Below, piece after piece: positions 50,499 to 59,890 of a DNA stretch of 64,000 nt. The DNA is from Paenibacillus sp. FSL R10-2782 (lineage in GTDB: Bacteria; Bacillota; Bacilli; Paenibacillales; Paenibacillaceae): assembly GCF_038592985.1 (NCBI RefSeq), contig NZ_CP151951.1, forward strand, positions 4,145,001-4,209,000, read 5' to 3'. The notes under the pieces are model-generated. The model was not told where the DNA came from and ran no database searches. It saw only the letters and a program-made list of their open reading frames with translations. A program made the translations under genes and the position numbers. The number at the start of each line of letters is the position of its first letter. Positions within the stretch are counted from its first letter, which is position 1.

Positions 50499-51884
50499 AT
50501 GAAAGGCTTCAAGTGGCAAAAGGGAACGAGACAGGAACAGCAGCAGCGTACAGATACCCGTGAAGAACAGGTTGATCTGGTCCAAAAGGATGCTAAGTCA
50601 GAGGATGTTCTGCTAGAAAATGATGTGCGTTCAGCAAAGAGTAAATCTGTATCACGCCGGGATCTATTGAAGCTGGCCGGGGTCGGGGGACTGGGTCTTC
50701 TGCTCGGCGGCGGTGGTGTGGGAGCTGTGCTGACAGCCAGCCAACGGCTTGAAAGCATGATGACGGACGCAGATACCAAGGATGTGGTTCCTTTTTACGG
50801 GAAACATCAGGCTGGTATTGTGACTCCGGCACAGGATTTCATCTGCTTCGCCGCCTTTGATCTAACGACGAGTGACAAGGAACGGGTGCGCAGCCTGTTT
50901 AAAGCCTGGACAGAAGCCACCGCTACGATGACTTCCGGCGCGCTGATCGGCAACGATAACGAAAACCTCAACCTGCCTCCATCCGATACGGGCGAAGCGG
51001 CGGGATTATCGCCGTCACGGACGACGATTACCTTTGGTGTGGGTCCGTCCTTTTTTGATGGGCGCTACGGCCTGGCAGGGCTTAAACCTGCGGGACTTCG
51101 TGAGCTGCCCCGTTTTCAAGGGGATGCGCTGGACGACCAATGGTGTGGCGGCGATATTGGGGTACAGGTATGCGCCAATGATTTGCAGGTAGCTTTCCAT
51201 GCCCTGCGTAATTTGGCGCGTATCGCCAGAGGAACGGCGGTGCTTCGCTGGACACAGGAAGGCTTCCAGCGGACAGCACAGGCCGATCCGGCGGGAAGCA
51301 CGCCGCGCAATTTACTCGGCTTCAAGGACGGTACGGGGAACCCGGATACCTCCAAGGCTGACGAGATGAACCGTCTGGTATGGACACAGGCGAGTGATGG
51401 CCCCGCGTGGATGGGCGGCGGCAGCTATATGGCTGTGCGCCGTGTACGCATGCGGATTGAGGTATGGGATCGCTCGACACTGGGCGACCAGGAGGATACC
51501 TTTGGACGCCATCGCAGCAGCGGGGCCCCGCTGGGCAAGGCCAAGGAGTTCGACAAGCTTGATCTGGCGGCCACAAGTCCGGAAGGCAAGCCGATTACGC
51601 CCCCCACCTCTCATGTGGCATTGGCTCATGGGGACGGGAGCATTAATATTTTGCGACGGTCTTATTCTTATTCAAGCGGATTGGATAAGCAAACAGGACA
51701 GCTGGATGCCGGGCTGCTGTTCATCAGCTACCAGCGTGATCTGTTCAAGCAGTTCGTCCATATTCAGGAGAAGCTTGCACGCAATGACAAGCTGAACGAA
51801 TACATTGTACACAAAGGCAGTGCGGTGTTCGCCTGCTTTCCGGGTGTATCGCAAGGCGGCTACATCGGGGATACGTTATTTTAG
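50499..51884 (+). CDS. efeB: EfeB, Tat-exported DyP-type haem peroxidase
   Basis: 461 residues. A twin-arginine export signal is visible after an extended charged N-terminus: SRRDLLKLAGVGGLGLLLGG (near residue 51). The DyP-fold domain carries the signature GFKDGTGNP (the catalytic Asp of GxxDG) and the proximal His region near ASP...HVALAHGDGS. EfeB oxidises ferrous iron or recovers iron from haem outside the cell for EfeU. The gene starts 4 bases after efeO. The ~50-residue N-terminal cytoplasmic extension is longer than usual. Confidence 0.92.
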   Translation: MKGFKWQKGTRQEQQQRTDTREEQVDLVQKDAKSEDVLLENDVRSAKSKSVSRRDLLKLAGVGGLGLLLGGGGVGAVLTASQRLESMMTDADTKDVVPFYGKHQAGIVTPAQDFICFAAFDLTTSDKERVRSLFKAWTEATATMTSGALIGNDNENLNLPPSDTGEAAGLSPSRTTITFGVGPSFFDGRYGLAGLKPAGLRELPRFQGDALDDQWCGGDIGVQVCANDLQVAFHALRNLARIARGTAVLRWTQEGFQRTAQADPAGSTPRNLLGFKDGTGNPDTSKADEMNRLVWTQASDGPAWMGGGSYMAVRRVRMRIEVWDRSTLGDQEDTFGRHRSSGAPLGKAKEFDKLDLAATSPEGKPITPPTSHVALAHGDGSINILRRSYSYSSGLDKQTGQLDAGLLFISYQRDLFKQFVHIQEKLARNDKLNEYIVHKGSAVFACFPGVSQGGYIGDTLF

Positions 51885-51908
51885 CAGCAGGCAAGGAAGG
51901 GGATTTAT

Positions 51909-53723
51909 ATGAATCGGCGCAATAAAAGCTTGGGATGGGTATTTCTGCTGGTGGCTCTGCTGCTGACAGCAACTCCGTTCATATCCGGCTCCGGGTCGGT
52001 CGCTTTCGCACAAACAGATGCCAAAGCTGCTTCCAATGATCAGCTCATGCCTGTGGTGGGTGGCGCACTGGTGGAGGCGGGACAAGCCCAATGGACGGAA
52101 GCCTCCAGGGACGTCAAAGAATTCCGTACGCTGTGGGAAGCTGCCAAAACAAACGGTGGTGATGCAGCCCATATCGCAGCGGTAGACAAGGCTCTCGCGG
52201 AGGCAGAGCAGGCACTTGCCAGCGGCGGCGGAGAACCAGCAAAAGCTGCACTGTCCGTGCTGGCTCGTTCGGCCAACGAATTTGTGACTGCTGCGGAAGG
52301 CGACAAGCCCGCCCCGGCTGGAGCCAAAGCAGCGGAAAAGCTGCTCCCCATGGCGAAGGGCAGTCTGGCTGCCATGCAAAAAGGCGATTGGACTGCGGCC
52401 CGCGCTGATTACGACCGGATCGTAAAAGCATGGTATCAGGTGGAGACACCGATTCGTTCGGACCATTTTCCGGTATATAGTGCGCTGGAAACTAAAATTA
52501 GCCTGATTCGCATCTCCATGCAAGCCGAGCCCATACGACAAGAGCAGGCTCTCAAGGAAATGCAGGAGCTAACGGCCTTGTTGTCGGATTACAGTCAAGG
52601 CAAGTTGGTGAACACGGGTCAAGAAGCTGGTGCAAACAACGCGGCTAATGGCTCATTAGCCTCGCTAAGTGATGCGGTCAAGCTCCTCGAATCCGCACGG
52701 CAGGATGCGGTAGCCAATCAGCCTGAGCAAGCGGCTGACAAGGTAGGGCGGTACATCGCCCTGTGGCCTTCGGTGGAAGGTCATGTGCAAATTTCCGATC
52801 CGGCGTCCTATACCGCGATTGAAAATGAAATGGCCGAGACTTCCGGTTATCTGCTGTCTTCTCCACCGAACACGGCCAAAGCCATCCAGACGCTGGATCA
52901 GATGCTGGAAAGGCTCCGTCCGTTGACGGAAGAGCGTTCCTACACCGCTTGGGATGCGGCACTGATTTTGCTGCGTGAGGGGCTGGAAGCCATTCTCGTG
53001 CTCGCGGCTCTGCTGGCGTATGCCAAAAAAAGCGGCGAAGCTGTGGCTGGTCGCTGGATATGGGCCGGTGCCGGAACAGGGCTGGTACTGAGCGGAATCC
53101 TGGCAGTGCTGTTCACTACACTGGTCGCGGCTGCCGCATCGGGCAGCATGCGTGAACTGCTAGAGGGTGTGACCGGACTGGTCGCGGTCGTGCTTATGCT
53201 GACTGTCGGTAGCTGGCTACATTCCAAATCCAATGCTGCCGCATGGAACCGCTTTGTCGAGAACAGCGTAGACAGCGCGCTGGCACGTGGTAGCCTGTGG
53301 TCGCTGTTCGCAGTTTCTGCGCTTGCGATTTTGCGTGAAGGCGCCGAGACGGCTATCTTTTATATCGGTATGGCCCCGGCCATCGAAACCTCTCAATTGC
53401 TGATTGGTATTGGCTCGGCAACTGTCATATTGGTTGTGCTGGCATTTGCGATCATCAAGTTTAGCGTACGATTGCCGATTCGCGCCTTTTTCCTGACAGC
53501 CACCATACTGATTTACTATCTCGTATTTCGCTTTCTCGGCGAAAGTATTCATTCGCTTCAGGTGGCTGGCAAGCTTCCGGGGCACACGGCCTCCTCGCTG
53601 CCATCCATTAGTTGGCTGGGCATGTATCCGACTTGGGAAACGTTCATCCCACAGGCCGCTGTGCTGATCTTCATGGTGTGGCAGCTTGTGCGTCAGGAAA
53701 TGCGCAGCTCCAAGCAGCGTTAA
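51909..53723 (+). CDS. efeU: EfeU-type FTR1 iron permease with large N-terminal extracellular domain
   Basis: 604 residues. After a signal-like hydrophobic segment (~8-28) come ~310 residues of helical extracytoplasmic domain, Ala/Glu-rich, then seven membrane helices of the FTR1 family. Two iron-carrying motifs are seen, LREGLEAILVL (about 355) and LREGAETAIF (about 475), as in the REGLE repeats of yeast Ftr1 and EfeU. The N-terminal part, absent from E. coli EfeU, resembles helical modules that some Firmicute and archaeal FTR1 proteins carry. It completes the efeO-efeB-efeU operon. Confidence 0.9.
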   Translation: MNRRNKSLGWVFLLVALLLTATPFISGSGSVAFAQTDAKAASNDQLMPVVGGALVEAGQAQWTEASRDVKEFRTLWEAAKTNGGDAAHIAAVDKALAEAEQALASGGGEPAKAALSVLARSANEFVTAAEGDKPAPAGAKAAEKLLPMAKGSLAAMQKGDWTAARADYDRIVKAWYQVETPIRSDHFPVYSALETKISLIRISMQAEPIRQEQALKEMQELTALLSDYSQGKLVNTGQEAGANNAANGSLASLSDAVKLLESARQDAVANQPEQAADKVGRYIALWPSVEGHVQISDPASYTAIENEMAETSGYLLSSPPNTAKAIQTLDQMLERLRPLTEERSYTAWDAALILLREGLEAILVLAALLAYAKKSGEAVAGRWIWAGAGTGLVLSGILAVLFTTLVAAAASGSMRELLEGVTGLVAVVLMLTVGSWLHSKSNAAAWNRFVENSVDSALARGSLWSLFAVSALAILREGAETAIFYIGMAPAIETSQLLIGIGSATVILVVLAFAIIKFSVRLPIRAFFLTATILIYYLVFRFLGESIHSLQVAGKLPGHTASSLPSISWLGMYPTWETFIPQAAVLIFMVWQLVRQEMRSSKQR

Positions 53724-53771
53724 GGTCCAAGCCTCACACATATAATTGAGGATTTTGCAAAATCCTGAATG

Positions 53772-53828
53772 CAAAAAAACGTCAAAACACAGGCCGATCT
53801 CTATCGGCCGACGGTTTTGGCGTTTTTT
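53772..53828. terminator. Bidirectional terminator between efeU and the biosynthetic cluster
   Basis: AAAAAACGTCAAAAC pairs (imperfectly) with GTTTTGGCGTTTTTT; an inner GGCCGAT/ATCGGCC hairpin adds stability. It serves the convergent efe operon and the leftward cluster. Confidence 0.85.
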
Positions 53829-53858
53829 AGTCCTGAAAACGGAGTGCTGTTTTTACGA

Positions 53859-55247
53859 TTAGAAAATGTCCTCCAACAACGGAATCATACGCTGATGATG
53901 CAGCAAGTCCGTACGGTCACCATGCTCACGAATTATGTGTACCTCACCGCGAAAATCCAGCAGCTCCGCCGGCGTAGCATGTCCCAGAAAATGCACCGGA
54001 CTATAGCTTAGTCCATAAGCTCCTGCATTCGGAATGACAATATAATCGCCCTCCTGAATCGAAGGAAGCAGCGCTTTTTTCACAAGACAATCCTCGGGTG
54101 TACAAAGCGGTCCGACGATGCTCACGGTTTCCAGATCCACGGTTGCTTCTGGCTGAGGCTCCCCGATCCGGTCTGCGGCCTTCCCTAATGTTAGCTCGAC
54201 AGCAGCAGCCTCTTGAACAGGCATGTCCTTCCCCTGTCCCATCTGAATCACCACTTCCTGTCCCTCTTGTCTACGCATAATTCGCAATGGATAGTTGTCC
54301 CTAATCCGACGTCCTCGAAAAGCAGCCGAGGCATAATGATTCATACCGCCATCAGCCACGACGAACTTCTCGCCCTTGGATTCCTTGGTGTACAACGCCC
54401 GACAGACGTACATACCCGCCTGAGCAACCAGATATCTGCCGCTTTCGATGATCAGCATAACACCTGGCAGACGGGATCGAGTTTGCTCGGCCATTGCGTT
54501 CAGTCCGTCAATCACTTGCCCCATATCCAACGGCTGCTCATGAGTAAAATAAGGAACACCAAACCCGCCGCCCAAATTTACCGTATGCATCGCCACACCA
54601 TACTGATCCTGTATCCGTTCTGCCAATTGAAGAGTATTCGCAAATGAAGCTAAAATCTGATCCGCTTTCAGCATTTGCGTACCTGTATACACCTGAATGC
54701 CCTGGAAAAATACATGTGGACAATCTTCCAGCACCGTAAAAAAGTGATCCAATTGCCCCTCGTCCACACCAAAGGGACGAGGAACGCCGCCCATTTTGAT
54801 CGTCGATCCCGACAAATCGTTATCGGGATTCACACGAACCGCAGCGCGGACAAACAAGCCTGCTCGGGCAGCAATATCCTCCAGCAGGTGCAGTTCCCGC
54901 ACCGACTCGACATGAATGCAGCCGATTCCACAGGCTACCGCCTCACTCAGTTCGGCTACCGTTTTTCCCGGCCCGGCGTACAACACATCTTCTGGGGCAT
55001 ACCCGGCCTCCATCGCAACGAACATTTCTCCGGCCGAAGCGATTTCGACGCCACAGCCTAACGAGCGAAGCAATCCCGCCAAGGCTACGTTGCCATTGGC
55101 CTTGAGTGCGTAATGCACACGCACAGCCGGGTGCAGCCGGGATAGTAGCGAGCTGACATGAGCATACAGCGCGTCGCCATCGTAATAATAAAATGGCGTC
55201 GGATGTTCGCCGAAGCGTTCCAGCAAGGCTTCGTCCTTTTTATCCAT
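53859..55247 (-). CDS. BtrK-like PLP-dependent carrier-protein-linked amino acid decarboxylase
   Basis: 462 residues from the ATG at 55247 (GGAGGAG upstream; the frame stays open further 5'). Fold type III decarboxylase: PLP lysine Lys49 in HYALKANGN, the glycine loop NLGGGFGVPYF (224-234), IIESGRYLVAQ, and the active-site cysteine motif GPLCTPEDC (379-387) plus GAYGLSYSPVHFLGH. STIKMGGVPRPFG and FSPVHFLGH-type motifs are nearest to butirosin BtrK, which decarboxylates gamma-glutamyl-carrier protein, rather than to lysine-making LysA. A ~45-residue insert at ~325-370 is not in BtrK. The nearby carrier protein and ATP-grasp genes support the BtrK-like role. It is the last gene of the leftward cluster. 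Confidence 0.82.
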   Translation of the reverse strand: MDKKDEALLERFGEHPTPFYYYDGDALYAHVSSLLSRLHPAVRVHYALKANGNVALAGLLRSLGCGVEIASAGEMFVAMEAGYAPEDVLYAGPGKTVAELSEAVACGIGCIHVESVRELHLLEDIAARAGLFVRAAVRVNPDNDLSGSTIKMGGVPRPFGVDEGQLDHFFTVLEDCPHVFFQGIQVYTGTQMLKADQILASFANTLQLAERIQDQYGVAMHTVNLGGGFGVPYFTHEQPLDMGQVIDGLNAMAEQTRSRLPGVMLIIESGRYLVAQAGMYVCRALYTKESKGEKFVVADGGMNHYASAAFRGRRIRDNYPLRIMRRQEGQEVVIQMGQGKDMPVQEAAAVELTLGKAADRIGEPQPEATVDLETVSIVGPLCTPEDCLVKKALLPSIQEGDYIVIPNAGAYGLSYSPVHFLGHATPAELLDFRGEVHIIREHGDRTDLLHHQRMIPLLEDIF

Positions 55248-55276
55248 CTGCTGAATCTCCTCCCTTCTTCTTTTTC

Positions 55277-56323
55277 CTATTCCGCATAGATCGTCTGGCC
55301 TGAACGGGCGGCCTGATGAATAGCTGCCAGCAATCTGACGCGCTCGGCGGCCTCGTGGAACGGAACAGGCTCCGCGACTCCCCGGATGATATTGCAAAAC
55401 GCCTCCAACTGATTGACGTAATAGTTCATGGGCTCGAAAACGGTTTTCATTTTGGAGACTGCCATGGTATCCTTCGTTATTTCCGTCTTGAGCGTTATTT
55501 TATAAAAGCCCAGATTCGCCCGAAAGCAGTCCTGCAAAGTAACTACCGCCGAATCAAAGGTTAATACATGAGCGCAGCGGTATGGCCGCTCAAATGAAAA
55601 GAGGGCGGATGCCTCCAATCCCCCCGGATAGCGGGCCTGTGCACGAAATGTCCAGTCACAGCCGTTAGGACCGTCGAAATCCGATTGACTGCGGAACTCC
55701 GCCTGCTCCAGTCCAGCGACTGCCTGAAGAAACTGGAGCCAATACACGCCCAAATCCCAAAAGCATCCCCCGCCCTGCTCCGGTCGGGATCTATAATTCT
55801 CCGCATGCCCATCCTTTGCGGGAATGCACAGGCTGGTTGTTATGGAGCGCAAACAACCATAGCGACCGGAATCCACGATATTGCGCAGCTCGCGCTGCCA
55901 AGGATGATGCTGCACCATGACTCCTTCCAGCAGGTGAACGCTGCTCTGCCCGACTGCCGCTTCCAGGGGAGCCAGCTCCGCCGTATTCAGACATAACGGC
56001 TTCTCCACAAGCACATGCTTGTGAGCCTGTAATGCTTTACCGATCCACTCCGCATGCAGATCGTTACTCAGCGCAATATACACGGCGTCAATCTCCGGGT
56101 CGCTCAGCATATCCTCGGCATGCCGATAAACGACACTAACGCCGAAACGGTCCGCCAAATCTCCTGCCTTGGCAACGGTTCGGTTCGCAAGCGCGGTTAC
56201 ACGGGCCCCGGTAACGTAACGGATCGGCTCCAGCAGCGCACGAGGGGCAATGGCTGAACAGCCAATGAGGCCAAAGCGAATATCCCGTACCGCAGGCTCT
56301 TGTGCGGCGGCAGCGGTGTTCAT
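55277..56323 (-). CDS. Gfo/Idh/MocA-family NAD(P)-dependent oxidoreductase
   Basis: 348 residues. RFGLIGCSAIAPRALLEPIRYV is the nucleotide loop; AVYIALSNDLHAEW and VLVEKPLCLN (catalytic Lys of EKP) follow, and a C-terminal alpha/beta domain with FWDLGVYWLQFL. Family members oxidise or reduce sugars and related polyols. It overlaps the glycosyltransferase gene by 4 bases and lies 30 bases before the decarboxylase gene. It may supply or modify a sugar or keto group in the product of this cluster. Confidence 0.87.
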   Translation of the reverse strand: MNTAAAAQEPAVRDIRFGLIGCSAIAPRALLEPIRYVTGARVTALANRTVAKAGDLADRFGVSVVYRHAEDMLSDPEIDAVYIALSNDLHAEWIGKALQAHKHVLVEKPLCLNTAELAPLEAAVGQSSVHLLEGVMVQHHPWQRELRNIVDSGRYGCLRSITTSLCIPAKDGHAENYRSRPEQGGGCFWDLGVYWLQFLQAVAGLEQAEFRSQSDFDGPNGCDWTFRAQARYPGGLEASALFSFERPYRCAHVLTFDSAVVTLQDCFRANLGFYKITLKTEITKDTMAVSKMKTVFEPMNYYVNQLEAFCNIIRGVAEPVPFHEAAERVRLLAAIHQAARSGQTIYAE

Positions 56324-57480
56324 GACCCTTTCTCCAATCCCGTTGAGCTTACTTGCACTTGGGCGTTCCTTACATATGACTCCACGTAGCGTGGTGTCTG
56401 ACTACGCAACTCCACGATCTTCCGGTGCATGTCCTCCAGAATCTCAGCGCCGCCACCATAGATTTGCATCCACGTATCGTACCGTATCCCCAGTCCCAGC
56501 CGTTCCCACAGATCCGCATTATGCATTTCATGCACACCGAACGGCTCCAGCATAATGAGTGGAGTGGCTGTGGCGAACGAATCTGCCAGACTACCCCCGC
56601 CGGGCTTGCTGACAATGGCCTGGACATGACATGCCTGGTCTAGCATGCTATGGTAATCTGGCCTGGCCTCATACAACGTCTCCTCGCCTGCCTTCACCTC
56701 ACCAAAAGGCGGAAAGGTATGCTCCCCGGCTTCATTCCGCTGCCATGTTCTCCACTGCGGGTCCATTCGGAAATAGCGTATACCGTCCCGCTGCTCATCT
56801 GGCTGATCCTGATCATACAGCAGCAAATCCAGCTCCCAGCCCGCCTCTTCCAGCCGTCCGACCTTTTCACGGTACGTGCCCATACCCCAACCGCCGCCAT
56901 GCACAAATAAGCGGGATTTCCGGGCCTCAAAGGGAACATGCTCTACAGCCGGGACATCAATATAGTGGCTGACTTTATTTTGGTCACTTTCAAAAAATGT
57001 CATTTCTCCACACCCATCGGCAAAATGCGGGTTGTGCTTGGCTAGATTTTTCCATGAAGGAGAAGGCGTGGAATCCATATACACAATGTCCACATGTACT
57101 GATCCCGGCTCCCTGCGCTTGCGATACTCCTCCAGCACATACATCCAATGGCCGGACAAGCATATAAAATGCCGCCGATCTTCCTCTATCCATCGGGTCA
57201 GCAGCACTTCCATGGCAGCGAGATCAAGCGAATTGCGCATATCCTGGGGAACCTTCTGTGACATTAAGGCCACAGCGAAATTATCATGGTACGCTTTGCG
57301 GCTTTTGTCCACCTTGAGACGGGCCGACTCAGGCAGCACATTTTCAAATACATGAATCGCCGTCTCCACACCCAACCTGCGAAGACCCGCTTGCATAAGC
57401 AAGCCGGGAGTATAAAAGCCCAATCCAAAACCGGAACACAAAATCGTTACCTTCATACTCTTGTGCATACTCATGCTCAT
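56320..57480 (-). CDS. MGT/UDP-glycosyltransferase-like enzyme
   Basis: 386 residues. KVTILCSGFGLGFYTPGLLMQAGL opens a GT-B fold (N-terminal acceptor domain); the C-terminal donor domain has VSKPGGGSLADSFATATPLIMLEPFG near residue 290, the pattern of macrolide/UDP-glucuronosyl and MurG-like glycosyltransferases. A start either at 57480 or at the second in-frame ATG is possible. It suggests a glycosylated product. The substrate is unknown. Confidence 0.78.
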   Translation of the reverse strand: MSMSMHKSMKVTILCSGFGLGFYTPGLLMQAGLRRLGVETAIHVFENVLPESARLKVDKSRKAYHDNFAVALMSQKVPQDMRNSLDLAAMEVLLTRWIEEDRRHFICLSGHWMYVLEEYRKRREPGSVHVDIVYMDSTPSPSWKNLAKHNPHFADGCGEMTFFESDQNKVSHYIDVPAVEHVPFEARKSRLFVHGGGWGMGTYREKVGRLEEAGWELDLLLYDQDQPDEQRDGIRYFRMDPQWRTWQRNEAGEHTFPPFGEVKAGEETLYEARPDYHSMLDQACHVQAIVSKPGGGSLADSFATATPLIMLEPFGVHEMHNADLWERLGLGIRYDTWMQIYGGGAEILEDMHRKIVELRSQTPRYVESYVRNAQVQVSSTGLEKGS

Positions 57481-57491
57481 ACGCCTCCCGT

Positions 57492-58985
57492 TTAATTCAG
57501 CACTGTAAAATGATGCTCCGCCAAAAAATGCTCCAGCTTCGTAGTCAGACGCATTTTTTCCTTATCACCCGCGGCAACCAGTTCCAAATAAAGACGACCT
57601 TTTCCACGTGCTACGCCTTCAGGCCCACCAGACACGGAAGGACCGTCACCACTGCTAATCCCGCTAACACGAGCCTGCTTGGCAGACAACCTGCCCCCGC
57701 GCTCCGTTGTATTTCTGCTTGGGGTGCTCTTAGGACCTGCATTCCTGTTTTCGCCATCTCGTCCGCCCGTGTTCACATACAGCGTATTGGCACCCAGCGG
57801 CATCACGCCTTCTTCACTCTCGCCTGTGAACAGCAGTCCCTCACATTCCAGCCCTTCCAGCAATTCTTCATAGGACAAACTGCCGTCATGGGACAACGAA
57901 TAATTCGTCAGCGTGCCACGCATATTTTTCCCAGCTAAAAAGGTGTCCAATTGGTGCTTGATCAGACTCATGGATTTACGGGCGTTAATTTCGATAATAG
58001 GCTCCAGCTTCCCACCCCGAAGTGTCATCGAGTCAATGCAGACGTCGCCGTAATAACCGTCCTGATACAACTGCTTCCCTACATCCTGCATTAAGCGAAA
58101 ATAGCCCTCACGCTCCAGCCGCTCCATAAAAGCCTCATCCGGCGACAACGATTCCCGGTAGGCGAATTGGGTGTTAGCCAGCCACTGCACAGACAGGATA
58201 TCGACACTTCCGTTATCACCAATCGTAAATTGGCATGAAAAATCCTGCTCCTTCTCCAGAAAAGGCTCCAGAAGGAACAGTACGCGTTTGCCTTTTCGTT
58301 CCTGTCCACGTAAATACGATACAATCCGGTCCAGCATCTGTGTTGAGGTAATGTGCAGGTTTCCTTTGCCCGATACGCCAAAATCATCCTTGATTAAAAA
58401 GCTTCCATCCCGCAGCAGCTTGCGTCCCGCCTCGGCTACATCCGCAAACGAAGTCACAATATAGCCGGGATGACGCAGACCGAGACTGCGTTTTAAATCG
58501 GAAGAATAGGTTTTGGCATTCACCTTGCGGATCGTTTCCAGCGGCGGCTGATGCAGCGTAATACCCCAGGCGCGTGCGGCCTCCTCCACATGAGGCAAAC
58601 CCGCAAACGGGCTAAGCACACATCCCTCCAGTTGCGGAAAACCCGTACTGGTATCGGCCTTGCGACTGCCCAGCAGTTCAAAAACAGAAGCCGCCGACAC
58701 ATTCCCCGCCTGCTCCGTTCCGTCAGTCAAATCCCGTTCATTCACAGCCGGGCGAAAGCCCAACTGCGCGATATACTGACGATGTACAGGCGAAATCGCA
58801 TAGCGGGTCAACAACGCATCTCCCGGCTGGCAAAAGCTGAACAGCAGCTCATCCATTGCCGCCACAATCGCAGAAGAAGCCCGGTCAGGAATGGCGGGCA
58901 AGGAGGCTAGCTGGGCATCACGCCAGTAAGCCTCCGCCTCGAACGTTCCCATATACAAATGACGCTGGTTCGGTATCGCGTTCAT
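57492..58985 (-). CDS. ATP-grasp ligase (BtrJ-like), with a low-complexity insert
   Basis: 497 residues from the ATG at 58985 (AGGAAG eight bases upstream). The ATP-grasp core is residues ~150-340: FLIKDDFGVSGKGNLHI (ATP lysine and glycine loop), LLEPFLEKEQDFS and the magnesium motif IIEINARKS (331-338). Its domain order and the C-terminal region EEGVMPLGANTLYV parallel the second ATP-grasp of the cluster (63148 onwards). BtrJ of butirosin joins glutamate to a carrier protein. Residues ~407-463 are a Gly/Ser/Arg-rich stretch not expected in an enzyme core, perhaps an expanded repeat. The substrate is not known. Confidence 0.75.
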   Translation of the reverse strand: MNAIPNQRHLYMGTFEAEAYWRDAQLASLPAIPDRASSAIVAAMDELLFSFCQPGDALLTRYAISPVHRQYIAQLGFRPAVNERDLTDGTEQAGNVSAASVFELLGSRKADTSTGFPQLEGCVLSPFAGLPHVEEAARAWGITLHQPPLETIRKVNAKTYSSDLKRSLGLRHPGYIVTSFADVAEAGRKLLRDGSFLIKDDFGVSGKGNLHITSTQMLDRIVSYLRGQERKGKRVLFLLEPFLEKEQDFSCQFTIGDNGSVDILSVQWLANTQFAYRESLSPDEAFMERLEREGYFRLMQDVGKQLYQDGYYGDVCIDSMTLRGGKLEPIIEINARKSMSLIKHQLDTFLAGKNMRGTLTNYSLSHDGSLSYEELLEGLECEGLLFTGESEEGVMPLGANTLYVNTGGRDGENRNAGPKSTPSRNTTERGGRLSAKQARVSGISSGDGPSVSGGPEGVARGKGRLYLELVAAGDKEKMRLTTKLEHFLAEHHFTVLN

Positions 58986-59076
58986 ATGATTCGCTTCCTT
59001 TCCTACTTCGCTTGTACAGCACCATCCCAATAATCCGCTTTCCATGTATATTTTCAACTCATATATGGCAGTACCG

Positions 59077-59889
59077 CTACTGGCTTGCACTTGTATAATC
59101 ACGCAAGGCAAACTGCCATATAAAGCGGATCACCGCCAGTAGCCAGATCGGGGCGAGGAATGCCCATATGATCAAACCGGGTTCCATTTTGCCCAGAATA
59201 AACATGGGTGGAAAATTACAAATCACAAACACTGGAAGCACAAACAAGCCGATACGCTGGATCAGGTTACTATATACCGCCATCGGCACATAGTTCGTCT
59301 CGAAAATGCTGTTGGACAGCTCCGTCACCCCGTTCGTGCGGATGATCCAGAAGGCTAGCAGTTGGGGCAGCAAAAACACAGAATAGGCCGTCAACACTCC
59401 GCAACCGAGCAACACAGTAAAGCCCCCGACCGTTTCAAAATTAAACGGCAGACCGAGCTTATACCAGCCAATGCCCGTCATGATTCCGCCGCCGACTACG
59501 TTTGGAATGGTGTAGCCCAGCTCAAATTGCCGCAGCGTCACCATAAATTGCAGGGACACCGGCTTGGTCATGAGCACATCCAATGAACCGGTACGGATTT
59601 TGTCAGGCAGACTTGTAAAATTGCTGTAGAACAAGCCGCTGTAAAACCCGCTCATCATCGTAAATACGCCGATATATAGCAGCACCGCGTCAGGAGACCA
59701 GCCGTTAATATCCGTCCCGGCCCGGTATGGAACCGAGGCGTACAGCAGCTTGATGAGCAAATAAGCAGTTTCAACCAGAAAAGCAGTAATGAAATTAATG
59801 CGGTATTCCATCTGCGACATGACGGAAAACTGGACGAACTTCCAGTACAGTCGGATATAACGCCCAGCGTTTCGGAAAACATTTTTCAT
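59077..59889 (-). CDS. ABC-2-type transporter permease
   Basis: 270 residues, about six membrane helices, in the pattern of ABC-2/DUF990-type permeases (LIKLLYASVPYRAGTDINGWSPDAVLLYIGVFTM, SLDVLMTKPVSLQFMVTLRQFE). It stands next to a second permease gene (one base apart) and an ATPase gene, giving a two-permease exporter. It probably exports the product of the cluster, or its lipid-linked precursor. Confidence 0.87.
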   Translation of the reverse strand: MKNVFRNAGRYIRLYWKFVQFSVMSQMEYRINFITAFLVETAYLLIKLLYASVPYRAGTDINGWSPDAVLLYIGVFTMMSGFYSGLFYSNFTSLPDKIRTGSLDVLMTKPVSLQFMVTLRQFELGYTIPNVVGGGIMTGIGWYKLGLPFNFETVGGFTVLLGCGVLTAYSVFLLPQLLAFWIIRTNGVTELSNSIFETNYVPMAVYSNLIQRIGLFVLPVFVICNFPPMFILGKMEPGLIIWAFLAPIWLLAVIRFIWQFALRDYTSASQ

Positions 59890-59890
59890 G

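Noticed and set aside
51876..52541. 221-codon minus-strand frame opposite the start of efeU
   Set aside because: It is antisense to the signal-like and helical N-terminal region of EfeU, is rich in Cys, Ser and Phe, and has no domain.
54213..54647. 144-codon rightward frame across the BtrK-like gene
   Set aside because: Antisense to the conserved PLP-enzyme motifs; no ribosome site.
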